This document shows, in pieces, positions 39,338-49,232 of a stretch of DNA of 64,000 nucleotides. Source of the DNA: Roseateles chitinivorans (GTDB taxonomy: Bacteria; Pseudomonadota; Gammaproteobacteria; Burkholderiales; Burkholderiaceae_C); contig NZ_PEOG01000018.1 in NCBI RefSeq assembly GCF_002761755.1, positions 31,480-95,479 on the forward strand. Direction: 5' to 3'. Position numbers and translations under genes: made by a program. How positions within the stretch are numbered: position 1 is the stretch's first letter; every line of letters starts with the position of its first letter. The notes under the pieces were generated by a model, which ran no database searches, was not told the origin of the DNA, and saw only the letters and a list, made by a program, of their open reading frames with translations.

Positions 39338-39358
39338 GGATCACCGGTTCGATGATCC
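39338..39358. promoter_or_regulatory. Inverted repeat upstream of the efflux operon
   Basis: GGATCA and TGATCC flank a 9-bp spacer, starting 24 bases upstream of the adaptor start codon. Efflux operons are often controlled by TetR or MarR proteins binding such repeats, but no regulator gene is adjacent. The rest of the 267-bp gap up to 39581 is comparatively AT-rich with no recognisable gene. Confidence 0.3.
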
Positions 39359-39581
39359 TTGAATGCGGCGGAGTGTAGGAATCCCCAAATTGATGCGGGA
39401 GACAGACGCGACGAACTGCTGTTTGTGCGTCATGGCCTGCTTATCTCAGGGACTGAAATCGGCCCCTCTGACGACAAGTTGCTAGTCGAAGCGACGAAAG
39501 CACAGAAAGAGGCCATGGCCTGCGATTGCTTTTTGGCTTTCAGAACCGGACTCGCCATAGCGCCCGGCGGGTCGGCGCCGC

Positions 39582-40811
39582 TCAGACCGGGCGCAGCGGA
39601 TCGCGCTTCGCGCAGCGCCAGTGACAGCCGGCGCCGACGAGCGCGCAGATCGACGCGGCCCAGAAGCAGGCCGCATAGCCATGACTTTCGGCGAGCCAGG
39701 CGCCGCCCAGGCTGCCCAGCACGCCCGAGACGCCGTAGCCCAGCACCGCGTACAGCGCCTGGCCGCGGCCCTGGAGGCGGCCGGGGAAGTAGCGCCCGAT
39801 CAGGCCGATGCAGGCCGTGTGCTGAGCGGCAAAGGTGACCGCATGGCAGCACTGGAGCAGGACCATCGCCCCAAGGCTCGCACCCAGCCCGGCCGTACCG
39901 GCCAGGCGCACCGCCGCCAGCAGGGCCGCGGCGATGAGCCAGTGATGCAGGTGGTGATGCCGGACCCAGCGGCCCTGGAAGGCGAACCAGGCGATCTCCG
40001 CCGCGACCGACACCGCCCACAACGCGCCCACCTGCCCTTTTCCGTAGCCGAGCCGGTCCAGGTAGAGGCTGTAGAACGCGTAGATGGCGGTGTGCGCCAG
40101 CACGGTGAAGAACATGCCGAGGAAGAACCAGCCGACCTCGGGCCGGCGCAGCGTCTCGGCGATGGAGGCCCGCTCCGCCACGTCATGCTGGACCGCGGCC
40201 CGCCGCGGCAGCCGCCAGGCGGCGATCACCAGGGTCGTCAGTCCCGTGACGATGGTCCATGGGAATACCGACATGCCCGCCGCGTCGAACCACCAGCCGC
40301 CGCCAACCACGGTGACCAGGAAGCCGACCGAGCCCCACAGCCGCACGCGGCCGTAGCGCTTCGGATCCATGCCGCCGCTGGCGGCCAGCTCATGCGCGAT
40401 CAGCGCCTCGTTGAGCGGCGTCACGCAGGCGTTGAAGAAGTACATCAGGAACACGACCAGCGTCAGCCCGAGCACCGACGCACCGCCTCCGCCCGACGAC
40501 ACCAGCAGCAGGCCGCAGGCGCTGATCCAGCAGGCGAGCGCCGCGGCCCGGATCAGCTCGACCCGACGGCCGCTGCGGTCGGCCACCAAGCCCCACAGGT
40601 AGGGCGCGAACAGCCGGGTCCAGCTCTGCATCGACACCAGCAGCCCGATCGCCACCACCGGCAGGCCGAGCGACTTGTACCAGAGCGGCGCGAACGGGTT
40701 GAACAGGCCGATGCTGCCGTAATAGGCGCAGCCGAGCAGCGCGCTCGCGCGCAGCACGCGGGCGCCGTCCGGCGTCGACGGGAGGACCGACGGAACGGGG
40801 GATCGGGCCAT
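39582..40811 (-). CDS. MFS permease, HcaT/LacY-like
   Basis: A 409-aa integral membrane protein with about 12 hydrophobic segments. The N-terminus ALLGCAYYGSIGLFNPFAPLWYKSLGLP and the loop VADRSGRRVELI match the MFS_1_like group that includes the 3-phenylpropionate transporter HcaT and nucleoside/oligosaccharide permeases. The substrate cannot be deduced. It lies 52 bp upstream of aroC on the same strand, so co-transcription with aroC is possible but functionally unexplained. The start has only a weak ribosome site. Confidence 0.82.
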   Translation of the reverse strand: MARSPVPSVLPSTPDGARVLRASALLGCAYYGSIGLFNPFAPLWYKSLGLPVVAIGLLVSMQSWTRLFAPYLWGLVADRSGRRVELIRAAALACWISACGLLLVSSGGGGASVLGLTLVVFLMYFFNACVTPLNEALIAHELAASGGMDPKRYGRVRLWGSVGFLVTVVGGGWWFDAAGMSVFPWTIVTGLTTLVIAAWRLPRRAAVQHDVAERASIAETLRRPEVGWFFLGMFFTVLAHTAIYAFYSLYLDRLGYGKGQVGALWAVSVAAEIAWFAFQGRWVRHHHLHHWLIAAALLAAVRLAGTAGLGASLGAMVLLQCCHAVTFAAQHTACIGLIGRYFPGRLQGRGQALYAVLGYGVSGVLGSLGGAWLAESHGYAACFWAASICALVGAGCHWRCAKRDPLRPV

Positions 40812-40863
40812 GAGGCTCTAGGGATCGGGCGGACCGCGCCGTCGTGCGGACGCAGTCCCGGAT

Positions 40864-41973
40864 TCAGCCCGCGTCGGGGCGATGCGCGGCGATCGCGGGG
40901 ATGGGCAATTCGACGTCGGCGCACTGCGCCCGGTCCATCAGCACATGGTCGATGACGACCAGCGCCAGCATCGCCTCGGCGATCGGCGTCGCGCGGATGC
41001 CGACGCAGGGATCGTGGCGACCGAAGGTCTCGACCGTCGTCGGCTCGCCGGCGCGATTGATCGACGCCTTGGGCGTGCGGATGGAACTGGTCGGCTTGAT
41101 CGCGATCGACACCCGCAGGTCCTGCCCGCTCGAGATGCCGCCCAGCACGCCGCCGGCGTTGTTGCTGGCGAAGCCGGCCGGCGTCAGCTCGTCGCCATGC
41201 TGGCTGCCGCGCTGGCGCACGCTGTCGAAGCCGGCGCCGATCTCGACGCCCTTGACCGCGTTGATGCCCATCATCGCGTAGGCGATGTCCGCATCGAGCT
41301 TGTCGAACAGCGGCTGGCCCAGGCCCGCCGGCATGCCGGTGGCCTCGACCATCAGCTTCGCGCCGACCGAGTCGCCGTCCTTGCGCAGCGCGTCCATGTA
41401 GTCCTCGAGTGCCTGGATCTGCGACACGTTGGCGGCGAAGAACGGGTTCTGGCCGACATGCTCCCAGCCCTCGAAGGCCAGGTCGATCTCACCGAGCGCC
41501 GTCATGCAGCCGCGGAACTGGACCCCCAGTTCCTGCTTCAGCCATTTGCGCGCGACCGCGCCCGCGGCCACCATCGGCGCGGTCAGCCGGGCCGACGAGC
41601 GGCCGCCCCCCCGCGGATCGCGCAGGCCGTACTTGCGCCAGTAGGTGTAATCGGCATGACCGGGACGGAAGGTGTCGAGGATGTTCCCGTAGTCCTTGCT
41701 GCGCTGGTCCACATTGCGGATCAGCAGGCAGATCGGCGTGCCGGTGGTCAGTCCCTCGTAGACGCCGGACAGGATCTCGACCTGGTCGGGCTCCTGGCGC
41801 TGCGTGACGTGGCGGGAGGTGCCGGGACGGCGGCGGTCCAGCTCCGGCTGGATGTCCTGGGTCGACAGCGCCAGCCCGGGCGGGCAGCCGTCGATCACGC
41901 AGCCGATGGCCGGGCCGTGGCTCTCGCCGAAGTTGGTGACGCGAAACAAGCTGCCGAAAGTGCTGCCGGACAT
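40864..41973 (-). CDS. aroC: Chorismate synthase
   Basis: A 369-aa enzyme converting 5-enolpyruvylshikimate-3-phosphate to chorismate with reduced FMN, the last common step of aromatic biosynthesis. Signatures are [32 protein letters not shown] at the N-terminus, [30 protein letters not shown] in the middle, and [13 protein letters not shown] towards the C-terminus. The ATG at 41973 is chosen because family members start exactly at this serine-rich motif; the longer open frame upstream is Arg-rich noise. Confidence 0.96.
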   Translation of the reverse strand: MSGSTFGSLFRVTNFGESHGPAIGCVIDGCPPGLALSTQDIQPELDRRRPGTSRHVTQRQEPDQVEILSGVYEGLTTGTPICLLIRNVDQRSKDYGNILDTFRPGHADYTYWRKYGLRDPRGGGRSSARLTAPMVAAGAVARKWLKQELGVQFRGCMTALGEIDLAFEGWEHVGQNPFFAANVSQIQALEDYMDALRKDGDSVGAKLMVEATGMPAGLGQPLFDKLDADIAYAMMGINAVKGVEIGAGFDSVRQRGSQHGDELTPAGFASNNAGGVLGGISSGQDLRVSIAIKPTSSIRTPKASINRAGEPTTVETFGRHDPCVGIRATPIAEAMLALVVIDHVLMDRAQCADVELPIPAIAAHRPDAG

Positions 41974-42073
41974 CTGAAGGACCTGCCGAGGCGAGAAGCC
42001 GAAGCCGCTGATTCTACGAGCGCGACTTCGGCGGATGACGCGTCCCGCGCCCGCTCCGCGAGCGCCAGCCTCA

Positions 42074-43528
42074 TCAAGCGATGAAGCCTGCGCTCGGGGA
42101 CGGCGAGGCGTCGGCCGCCTCCGGCGCATCGCCCTGCGCCGCGATGCGTGCCTGCGCCTGCGGATCGCGCTCGAAGACCGCGATCGATTCCACATGCGCC
42201 GTGTGCGGGAACATGTTCACCGCGCCGGCCTGCACGCAGCGATAGCCGGCGACATGGGCCAGCAGTCCCGCGTCACGCGCCAGCGTGGCCGGCGCGCAGG
42301 ACACATAGACGATGCGCTCGGGCGGCGTCCAGCCGGGCGCCAGCGACGGGTTGTTGACCAGGTCGGCCAGCGCCTTGACCAGCGCGAAGGCCCCCTCACG
42401 CGGCGGATCGATCAGCCAGCGATCGGCAGCGCCATCGGCGGCCAGCAGCGACGGCGTCATCTCGAACAGGTTGCGCGCGACGAAGCTGGCCTTGTGGTCG
42501 AGCTGATTACGCCTGGCGTTCTCCCGCGATCGCTGGACCAGTGCCTCGCTGCCCTCGATGCCCAGGACCTCGCGCGCCTGCGTCGCGAGCGGCAGCGTGA
42601 AGTTGCCCAGGCCGCAGAACCAGTCGATGACCCGTTCGCCGGGTCGCACGCCCAGCAGGCGCAGCGCACGGCCGACCAGCACCGTGTTGATGTGGTGGTT
42701 GACCTGCGTGAAGTCGGTCGGCTTGAACGGCATCACGACACCGAACTCCGGCAGCGTGTAGGCCAGCTCCGGTCCGTCCGCATCGAGCAGGTGGACCGTC
42801 TCCGGCCCCTTGGGCTGCAGCCACCATTGCACGCCGTGTTCCGCGGCGAAGGCGCGCAGCCTGGCGACGTCGCGCGCGCTCAGCGGCTCCAGGTGGCGCA
42901 GCACCAGCGCGATCACCTGCGTGCCGCCGTTGTCGCCGATGGCCAGCTCGATCTGCGGCAGGCGGTCGCGGCCGTCCATCGCGCCGATCAACTCGCGCAG
43001 CGGCAGCAGCATCGCGCTGACCTGCTCGGGCAGCACCTTGCAGACCTGCATGTCGGCGATGTAGCGGCTCTTGCGCTCATGGAAGCCGACCAGCACATGG
43101 CCCTTCTTCGGCACGTAGCGCACCGACAGGCGCGCGCGATAGCGGTAGCCGGTGGCCGGTCCCTCGATCGGACGCAGCAGCGCCTCGGCCTTGACCTTGC
43201 CGAGGTGCCACAGGTTGTCCTCGAGCACCCGCTGCTTGACCGCCACCTGGGCGCCGGGATGCAGATGCTGCATCTTGCAGCCGCCGCAGGCGCCGGCGTG
43301 CAGCCCGAAATGCGGGCAGACCGGTCGCACGCGCTGCGCGCTCTCGCGGCGCATCGCGACCAGCGCGGCCTGCTCCCAGTTGTTCTTCTTGCGGCCGACG
43401 GCGACCTGGACTTCTTCGCCAGGCAAGGCGCCCTCGATGAACACGACCTTGCCTTCGCTGTTGTGGGCGACGCCCTGCGCTTCAAGGTCCAGCGACTCGA
43501 CCTTCAGCCATTCCGATACATCAGTCAT
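42074..43528 (-). CDS. rlmD: 23S rRNA (uracil-1939-C5)-methyltransferase
   Basis: A 484-aa SAM-dependent enzyme. A TRAM domain (residues ~5-60) is followed by the iron-sulfur cluster cysteines ([21 protein letters not shown]), the SAM-binding segment [23 protein letters not shown] and the catalytic cysteine motif [14 protein letters not shown]. This order distinguishes RlmD from TrmA. It follows rpoS on the same strand with a 55-bp gap. The C-terminal 30 residues are Ala/Asp-rich and variable. Confidence 0.94.
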   Translation of the reverse strand: MTDVSEWLKVESLDLEAQGVAHNSEGKVVFIEGALPGEEVQVAVGRKKNNWEQAALVAMRRESAQRVRPVCPHFGLHAGACGGCKMQHLHPGAQVAVKQRVLEDNLWHLGKVKAEALLRPIEGPATGYRYRARLSVRYVPKKGHVLVGFHERKSRYIADMQVCKVLPEQVSAMLLPLRELIGAMDGRDRLPQIELAIGDNGGTQVIALVLRHLEPLSARDVARLRAFAAEHGVQWWLQPKGPETVHLLDADGPELAYTLPEFGVVMPFKPTDFTQVNHHINTVLVGRALRLLGVRPGERVIDWFCGLGNFTLPLATQAREVLGIEGSEALVQRSRENARRNQLDHKASFVARNLFEMTPSLLAADGAADRWLIDPPREGAFALVKALADLVNNPSLAPGWTPPERIVYVSCAPATLARDAGLLAHVAGYRCVQAGAVNMFPHTAHVESIAVFERDPQAQARIAAQGDAPEAADASPSPSAGFIA

Positions 43529-43583
43529 GGGCGCGCATTATCCCAGCGCCGTCCGGCGCGGGCGCCGCGGAGATCGCAGCGGC

Positions 43584-44717
43584 TCAGAAGATCGAATCGC
43601 GGCTGATGCCCTGCCGCATCATGTTGCGCTTGAGCTTGGCCAGCGCCTCGATCTGGATCTGCCGGATGCGCTCGCGCGTCAGGCCCAGCCGCACGGCGAG
43701 GATGTCCAGCGTCTCGGGTTCGCGGTCGGCCAGGCCATAGCGGCCGGCGAGCACCTCGCGCTCGCGGTCGCTCAGGGAAGCCAGCCCGCTCTTGAGCAGG
43801 TCCTCGAGCTCATGGCTGAGCCGGTGGCCGGCCGGGTCGACCGCCTGCTCGTCGGCGACCAGGTCCAGCATCGATTCGCCGCCGTCGCCGTTGCGGTCCA
43901 CCGGCGAATCGAGCGAGCTGGGCAGTTCCGCGTAGGCGAGCAACTCGGCGATCTCGTCGACCGGGCGACCGAGCGCCTGCGCGACATCCTCGGCGCGCAC
44001 CGCGCCTTCGCCGCCCCGCTGCGCCGCGACCGCTTCCAGCGCGCGGCGCGCCTTCAGTACCTGGTTGAGCTCGCGCACGATGTGCACCGGCAGTCGTACC
44101 AGCCGCGCCTGATGCATCAGCGCGCGCTCCACTGCCTGGCGGATCCACCAACTGGCGTAGGTCGAGAAACGGAAGCCGCGTTCGGGCTCGAACTTGCCGA
44201 TCGCGTGCATCAGGCCGAGATTGCCTTCCTCGATGAGATCGCTCATCGGCAGGCCGCGGCCCAGGTAGTTCTTGGCGATGCTGACGACGAGCCGCAGGTT
44301 GTGCTCGATCATCGCCTGGCGCGCCTCGAAGTCGCCGGCGCGCGCCTTCACGGCGGTGTCGTACTCCTCCTGGGGCGTCAGGAGCGGGGTGCGCCGGATG
44401 TCGCGCAGATAAGCCTGCAGGGCGTTGGTCGCGTCGCCGTCGGCGGGACCCAGGTCGCCCTTGCCGTTCCTGGACTTGCTCTTGCCGTCCTCGGACTCGA
44501 CGCTGCGCAGCGCGCGGACCTCATCGTCCTCGTCGGCCACGACCTCGGGGCTGTCCGGCGTGCCGACCTCGCCCGGCGCGGCGGACTCGTGGTCCTCGGC
44601 CGGGTCGCCGGCCTCGGCCGCCAGTTCAGGCGGCAATCTGAAACGGCCTGGATGACCGGGGCGGTCCAGGCCGTCGGGCGAAAGCCCATCTGACGAAGAG
44701 GCGCGTTGCAAGGTCAT
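43584..44717 (-). CDS. rpoS: RNA polymerase sigma factor RpoS
   Basis: A 377-aa sigma-70 family factor for stationary phase and general stress. Region 1.2/2 starts ATNALQAYLRDIRRTPLLTPQEE, with the core-binding and -10 regions IEEGNLGLMHAIGKFEPERGFRFSTYASWWIRQAVERAL. Region 4 ends LTRERIRQIQIEALAKLKRNM. The N-terminal ~95 residues are an acidic, low-complexity extension, longer than in E. coli RpoS. Position directly downstream of nlpD (24 bp) confirms RpoS over other sigma-70 members. In enterobacteria a promoter lies inside nlpD; I could not identify one here. Confidence 0.95.
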   Translation of the reverse strand: MTLQRASSSDGLSPDGLDRPGHPGRFRLPPELAAEAGDPAEDHESAAPGEVGTPDSPEVVADEDDEVRALRSVESEDGKSKSRNGKGDLGPADGDATNALQAYLRDIRRTPLLTPQEEYDTAVKARAGDFEARQAMIEHNLRLVVSIAKNYLGRGLPMSDLIEEGNLGLMHAIGKFEPERGFRFSTYASWWIRQAVERALMHQARLVRLPVHIVRELNQVLKARRALEAVAAQRGGEGAVRAEDVAQALGRPVDEIAELLAYAELPSSLDSPVDRNGDGGESMLDLVADEQAVDPAGHRLSHELEDLLKSGLASLSDREREVLAGRYGLADREPETLDILAVRLGLTRERIRQIQIEALAKLKRNMMRQGISRDSIF

Positions 44718-44741
44718 GTTGCGGCGCCTCCTTGAGCGCCC

Positions 44742-45623
44742 TCAGCGCGCGGGCAACAGCTTCGAAGGATCGATCGGCTTGCCCTGCTTGCGCACCTCGA
44801 AGTGCAGCTTCACCGAATCCGCGTCGCTGCTGCCCATCTCGGCGATCTTCTGGCCCTTGCGCACCACCTGGTCTTCCTTCACCAGCAGCGTCTGGTTATG
44901 CGCGTAGGCCGTCAGATAGTTCGTGCTGTGCTTGATGATGATCATGTTGCCGTATCCGCGCAACCCCGCGCCCGCGTACATCACGCGGCCATCGGCGGCG
45001 GCGAACACCGGGTCGCCGGGCTTGCCGGAGAACGCCAGGCCCTTGTTGCGGACCTCGTCGAAGCCCGCGGCCACCGGGCCGGAAGCGGGCCAGCCCCAGC
45101 TGATGTCGTCGTCGTCGCGGGTGGCGGGCGCGGGCGTCGCGGCGGCGGTCGCGGGCGCCGAAGCGGCGGACGCGCTGCCCGTCGCCGGAGCCGGGGACTT
45201 GCCATCCAGCGGGCGGGTCTCCACCTTCGAGCTCGCCAGCGGCTTGGTCGTCACCGCCGTCGGGTCCACGCCCGGGGGCGCCACGCGCAAGACCTGACCC
45301 ACTTCGATCAGGTTGGGGTTGTCCATGCCGTTCCAGCGCGCCACGTCCTTCCAGCCCTGGCCGTTGTCCATGGCGATGCGGATCAGCGTGTCGCCCGGCT
45401 TGACGGTGTAGTAACCGGGCTTGCCGGCGTTCTCGGCGCCGGGCAGCGGTTTCGATTCGGGCGCGGGCGTCACGGCGGTGCCCGGGATCGAGGATTGCGC
45501 GGAGGCGCCCTTGCCGACGGCGCGGTCCTCCACCGGCGCGCGATGCGGTGTGTTCTGGCAGCCCGTGAGCGCCAGCACCACCACGGAGACCCAAAGCAGC
45601 GGAGAACGGAAGAGATGTTGCAT
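44742..45623 (-). CDS. nlpD: NlpD-like lipoprotein, LysM + LytM (M23) domains
   Basis: A 293-aa outer-membrane lipoprotein with lipobox LTGC, a LysM peptidoglycan-binding domain (YYTVKPGDTLIRIAMDNGQGWKDVARWNGM), a Pro/Ala-rich linker and a C-terminal M23/LytM domain. The first zinc-ligand motif of active M23 peptidases (HxxxD) is replaced by NKGLAF, so the domain should be non-catalytic and act as an activator of cell-wall amidases, as NlpD does. The ATG at 45623 places the lipobox at a normal distance; an ATG ten codons upstream is the alternative. Confidence 0.93.
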   Translation of the reverse strand: MQHLFRSPLLWVSVVVLALTGCQNTPHRAPVEDRAVGKGASAQSSIPGTAVTPAPESKPLPGAENAGKPGYYTVKPGDTLIRIAMDNGQGWKDVARWNGMDNPNLIEVGQVLRVAPPGVDPTAVTTKPLASSKVETRPLDGKSPAPATGSASAASAPATAAATPAPATRDDDDISWGWPASGPVAAGFDEVRNKGLAFSGKPGDPVFAAADGRVMYAGAGLRGYGNMIIIKHSTNYLTAYAHNQTLLVKEDQVVRKGQKIAEMGSSDADSVKLHFEVRKQGKPIDPSKLLPAR

Positions 45624-45678
45624 GCGCGCGTGTTTGTCGTTGCGAAAGCCCAAGCGCGGAAGCCGTGAGGCTGCCGCG

Positions 45679-46524
45679 CTAGAGGACCCCTGATTTTAGG
45701 GGCACGAACAGGACCGCTTCGTGCAGGCTGCGCACGAAGCGCGAGCCCGCCGCATCGCGGACATGGTCGATGAGCACCAGCACCTGTCCGCGGCCGCTGG
45801 GCGCGGTCATGGGCGCGACCAGCCGGCCGCCCGGCGCGAGCTGGTCCAGCCAGGCCTGGGGGATGTCGTCGCCGCCGGCGGCCGAGATGATGCTGTCGTA
45901 GGGGGCGGACGGCGGATGACCCAGCATGCCGTCGCCGTAGACCAGCCGGACCTGATGGTGGCCGACCAGGTTGGCGCGGGCCTTGTCGTGCAGCGGACGC
46001 ACCCGTTCGATCGACACGACCTGTTTCGACAATTGCATCAGCAGCGCCGCCTGGTAGCCGCAGCCGGTGCCGATCTCCAGCACCTTGCCGAGGTGGCCGC
46101 GCTGGCGGGCGCCCGGCGCATCGAGCATCAGCGCCATCATCCGGCCCACGACCGACGGCTTGGAGATGGTCTGGCCGTGTCCGATCGGCAGGCTGGTGTC
46201 TTCATAGGCCTGCGTCGCCAGCGCGGAATCGACGAAGGCATGCCGGTGCACCGTCGCCAGTGCCTGCAGCACCCGCTCGTCGACCAGTCCCTCGCGGCGC
46301 AGGCGGTCGACCATGCGCTGGCGCACGCCGGCGGAATCCAGCCCCAGGCCGATCGGCGTCGTCTGTCGCGCCTTGATGGCGGCGGCCTGCTGCCAGTGAC
46401 CCTGCGGCTTGAGCGGCTCGCGGGCCTCGGCGGCCGCGGCCGCGGACGGCGTGCCCGGGCGCGCCGGAGCGAGCTTGTCCAGCGACAGCGGGAAGCGCTT
46501 GGGCCGGGGCGGCAGCGAGGTCAT
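45679..46524 (-). CDS. pcm: Protein-L-isoaspartate O-methyltransferase
   Basis: A 281-aa SAM-dependent repair enzyme that methylates isoaspartyl residues in aged proteins. The core shows [29 protein letters not shown], the SAM motif [15 protein letters not shown], and GGRLVAPM near the end. A roughly 65-residue Pro/Ala-rich N-terminal extension precedes the core and is absent from the E. coli enzyme (208 aa). Its ATG overlaps the surE stop (ATGA). It belongs to the surE-pcm-nlpD-rpoS stress block. Confidence 0.94.
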   Translation of the reverse strand: MTSLPPRPKRFPLSLDKLAPARPGTPSAAAAAEAREPLKPQGHWQQAAAIKARQTTPIGLGLDSAGVRQRMVDRLRREGLVDERVLQALATVHRHAFVDSALATQAYEDTSLPIGHGQTISKPSVVGRMMALMLDAPGARQRGHLGKVLEIGTGCGYQAALLMQLSKQVVSIERVRPLHDKARANLVGHHQVRLVYGDGMLGHPPSAPYDSIISAAGGDDIPQAWLDQLAPGGRLVAPMTAPSGRGQVLVLIDHVRDAAGSRFVRSLHEAVLFVPLKSGVL

Positions 46525-47276
46525 GGACGGCCGGCGGTCTGCAGCCGCTGGCGCCAATCGTCCAGCGTCGCGTGCTCGGTGAGGTCGACCTGCAGGGGCG
46601 TGATCGAGACGGCGCCATTGCCGGTGGCGTGGAAGTCGGTGCCCTCGCCGGCCTCGCGCTCGGCGCCGGCCGGTCCGATCCAGTAGATCATCTCGCCGCG
46701 CGGACTGCGCTGCTGGATCGTGGCCTCGCTGGCGTGGCGACGGCCCAGGCGCGTGATGCGGCGCGGCAGCGCGGCGGCATCGGCGCGGTTGGGGATGTTC
46801 ACGCTCAGCAGGAAGGGCCGGTCCAGTCCGCCGGCGATCACGTCCTGCACCAGCGCCCGCGCCACCGCCGCAGCGGCGTCGAGGTGACCCCAGCCTTTCT
46901 CGACCTGCGAGAAGGCGATCGACGGCACGCCGAACAGGTAGCCTTCGGTGGCCGCGGCGACGGTGCCGGAATACAGCGTGTCGTCGCCCATGTTGGCGCC
47001 GTTGTTGATGCCCGAGAGCACCAGGTCGGGCTTGTAGTCGAGCAGGCCGGTCAGCGCCAGGTGGACGCAGTCGGACGGCGTGCCGTTGACATAGCGATAG
47101 CCGTTGGACGCCGTGTAGACCGACAGCGGCCGATGCAGCGTGAGCGAGTTGGACGTGCCGCTGGCGTTCTGCTCGGGGGCGATGACTTCCACCGTGCCGA
47201 GCCCTTCGCACGCGCGGACCAGGGCGGCGATACCGGGGGCGAGGTAGCCGTCGTCGTTGGCGATGAGGATGCGCAT
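46521..47276 (-). CDS. surE: 5'/3'-nucleotidase SurE
   Basis: A 251-aa metal-dependent phosphatase acting on nucleoside monophosphates. The start [19 protein letters not shown] carries the metal-binding Asp pair, followed by the conserved [12 protein letters not shown] and [27 protein letters not shown] motifs. The ATG at 47276 is chosen because SurE proteins begin directly with MRIL; nine codons upstream are not conserved. First gene of the block leading to rpoS. Confidence 0.96.
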   Translation of the reverse strand: MRILIANDDGYLAPGIAALVRACEGLGTVEVIAPEQNASGTSNSLTLHRPLSVYTASNGYRYVNGTPSDCVHLALTGLLDYKPDLVLSGINNGANMGDDTLYSGTVAAATEGYLFGVPSIAFSQVEKGWGHLDAAAAVARALVQDVIAGGLDRPFLLSVNIPNRADAAALPRRITRLGRRHASEATIQQRSPRGEMIYWIGPAGAEREAGEGTDFHATGNGAVSITPLQVDLTEHATLDDWRQRLQTAGRP

Positions 47277-47383
47277 GGGGCGGCATTGTAGGCAGGCCGT
47301 CACCCCCGCGACGCGGGCCGCGCGGCGCGCTGCCTATCATGCGCCCCGACCCTCCGCCGGAGGCCTGGACAAGGAGACGAGAG

Positions 47384-48361
47384 ATGAAGGCTTGGCTGTG
47401 CGAGAACCCCGTCGGCGTCGAGGCGCTGCAATGGAAGGACCTGCCGTCTCCCACGCCCGGGCCGGGCCAGCTGAAGGTGGCGATCAAGGCGGCGAGCCTG
47501 AACTTCCCCGACCTGCTGATCATCCAGAACAAATATCAGATGAAGCCGCCGCTGCCCTTCGTGCCGGGCACCGAGTTCGCCGGCATCGTCGAGGCAGTCG
47601 GCGACGGCGTGAGCGGCTTCAAGCCGGGCGACGCGGTGGCGGCGTTCACCGGCACCGGCGGCTTCGGCACCGAGGCCCTGGTCCCTGCCGCGCTGGCCAT
47701 GCCGTTGCCGCTGGGTTTCCCTTTCGAGGACGCGGCCGCCTTCATCTGCACCTATGCGACCAGCCACCATGCGCTGATCGACCGCGCGGCGCTGCAGCCG
47801 GGCGAGACGGTGCTGATCCTGGGCGCGGCCGGCGGCGTCGGCACGGCGGCGATCCAGATCGCCAAGGCGGCCGGGGCGCGGGTGATCGCGGCCGCCTCGT
47901 CCGACGAGAAATGCGCGCGTTGCCGGGAGATCGGCGCCGATGCCACCATCAACTACGCCCAGGGCTCGCTGCGTGACGAGATCAAGGCGCACACCGAGGG
48001 CTGCGGCCCGGACGTCATCTACGACCCGGTCGGCGGTGACCTGGCCGAGGCGGCCTTCCGTTCGATCGCCTGGCGCGGTCGCTACCTGGTGGTCGGCTTT
48101 GCCCAGGGCGCCATCCCGGCGCTGCCGCTGAACCTGGCCCTCCTCAAGGGCGCGTCGCTGGTCGGCGTGTTCTGGGGAGAATTCGCCAAGCGCGAACCCA
48201 AGCGCAACGCCGCGATGATGGCGACGCTGGCGCAGTGGTATGCCGCCGGCAAGGTCCGGCCGGTGATCGACCAGGTGCTGCCGATGACGGAGCTGCCCAA
48301 GGCCTTCGAGCGCATGGCCTCGCGGCAGGTGGTGGGCAAGCTGGTCGTCGTCAACGGCTGA
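47384..48361 (+). CDS. NADPH:quinone oxidoreductase-like protein (MDR superfamily)
   Basis: A 325-aa medium-chain dehydrogenase/reductase of the zinc-free quinone-reductase type. The N-terminal GroES-like domain contains FPDLLIIQNKYQMKPPLPFVPGTEFAGIVEAVG. The Rossmann domain has the NADPH loop LILGAAGGVGTAAIQIAKAAGARVIAAASS, and the C-terminus ends GKLVVV. No zinc ligands of classical alcohol dehydrogenases are visible. Substrate unknown; enoyl reduction is also possible. The AAGGAG ribosome site fixes the start. Divergent from surE, 107 bp away. Confidence 0.88.
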   Translation: MKAWLCENPVGVEALQWKDLPSPTPGPGQLKVAIKAASLNFPDLLIIQNKYQMKPPLPFVPGTEFAGIVEAVGDGVSGFKPGDAVAAFTGTGGFGTEALVPAALAMPLPLGFPFEDAAAFICTYATSHHALIDRAALQPGETVLILGAAGGVGTAAIQIAKAAGARVIAAASSDEKCARCREIGADATINYAQGSLRDEIKAHTEGCGPDVIYDPVGGDLAEAAFRSIAWRGRYLVVGFAQGAIPALPLNLALLKGASLVGVFWGEFAKREPKRNAAMMATLAQWYAAGKVRPVIDQVLPMTELPKAFERMASRQVVGKLVVVNG

Positions 48362-48443
48362 CCGCCGGTCGACACCCTGTTTCACGGGGCATGCAAGCCG
48401 GGGGGCCGCTGCTAGGATGCGGGCAGCTTTTGCTCCCCACACC

Positions 48444-49187
48444 ATGGCCGTCAAAGTTCTCATCGTCGAAGACAACCCCGTCGCCCGCAGCTTCCTGTGC
48501 CGCGTGGTGCGTGAAAGCTTCAGCGATGGCATGGAGATCACCGAGGCCGGCGACCTGGAAGGCGCCCGCCGGCAACTCGCCAAGGTCGAGAGCGAAGGCA
48601 GCGCCGGCAACGGCTACAAGCTGATCCTGATCGACCTGGAACTGCCGGACGGCAACGGCATGGAGTTCCTGGGCGAGTTGTCCGGCAAGCCGGCGGTCAA
48701 GATCGTCACGACGCTCTACTCGGACGACGACCACCTCTTCCCTGCCCTGCAACGCGGCGCGGACGGCTACCTGCTGAAGGAAGACCGCTTCGAGGTGCTG
48801 GTCGAGGAACTGCAGCGCATCGTGCGCGGCCAGCCGCCGCTGTCGCCGGCGATCGCGCGGCGGCTGCTGTCGCACTTCCGGCCGGGGTCCACCGGCGACT
48901 CGGGACCGATGGGGCTGAACTCCGGCTTCGGCAGCCTGACCTCGACCGCCACGCCCAGCGGGCGCGGCGTGACGCTGGATCCAGTGCCCGAATGGGAACG
49001 CCTGACCCCGCGCGAGAACGAGGTGCTGACCTACCTCAGCAAGGGCTTCACGATCAAGGAGATCGCGAACCTGATGGGCATCAAGTGGTTCACCGTCAAC
49101 GACCACATCAAGTCCATCTACAAGAAGCTCAACGTCTCCAGCCGCGCCGAAGCCGCCGTGCTGGCGAGCAAGCAGGGGCTGGTCTGA
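48444..49187 (+). CDS. Two-component response regulator, LuxR/NarL type
   Basis: A 247-aa regulator with an N-terminal receiver (VKVLIVEDNPVARSF, phospho-acceptor in LILIDLELPDGNGMEF, switch Thr/Lys in IVTTLYSDD and GYLLKEDRF). An unusually long Gly/Ser-rich linker follows (about residues 140-175). The C-terminal LuxR helix-turn-helix reads LTPRENEVLTYLSKGFTIKEIANLMGIKWFTVNDHIKSIYKKL. No sensor kinase gene is adjacent, so the signal and targets are unknown. The next gene is convergent. Confidence 0.9.
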   Translation: MAVKVLIVEDNPVARSFLCRVVRESFSDGMEITEAGDLEGARRQLAKVESEGSAGNGYKLILIDLELPDGNGMEFLGELSGKPAVKIVTTLYSDDDHLFPALQRGADGYLLKEDRFEVLVEELQRIVRGQPPLSPAIARRLLSHFRPGSTGDSGPMGLNSGFGSLTSTATPSGRGVTLDPVPEWERLTPRENEVLTYLSKGFTIKEIANLMGIKWFTVNDHIKSIYKKLNVSSRAEAAVLASKQGLV

Positions 49188-49196
49188 GGCCAGCGC

Positions 49197-49214
49197 GGCC
49201 GGCGCTCGCCGGCC
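49197..49214. terminator. Possible bidirectional hairpin between convergent genes
   Basis: GGCCGGCG and CGCCGGCC form a self-complementary hairpin in the 45-bp gap between the response regulator and the TonB receptor. No T-run follows on either strand, so this is a weak terminator call. Confidence 0.35.
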
Positions 49215-49232
49215 CATGCCGCGCCCTGCGGA

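Noticed and set aside
39359..39838. 159-codon plus frame between the efflux operon and the MFS gene
   Set aside because: It runs antisense into the MFS permease and turns Arg/Ser-rich there; only the first part lies in the gap and shows no domain.
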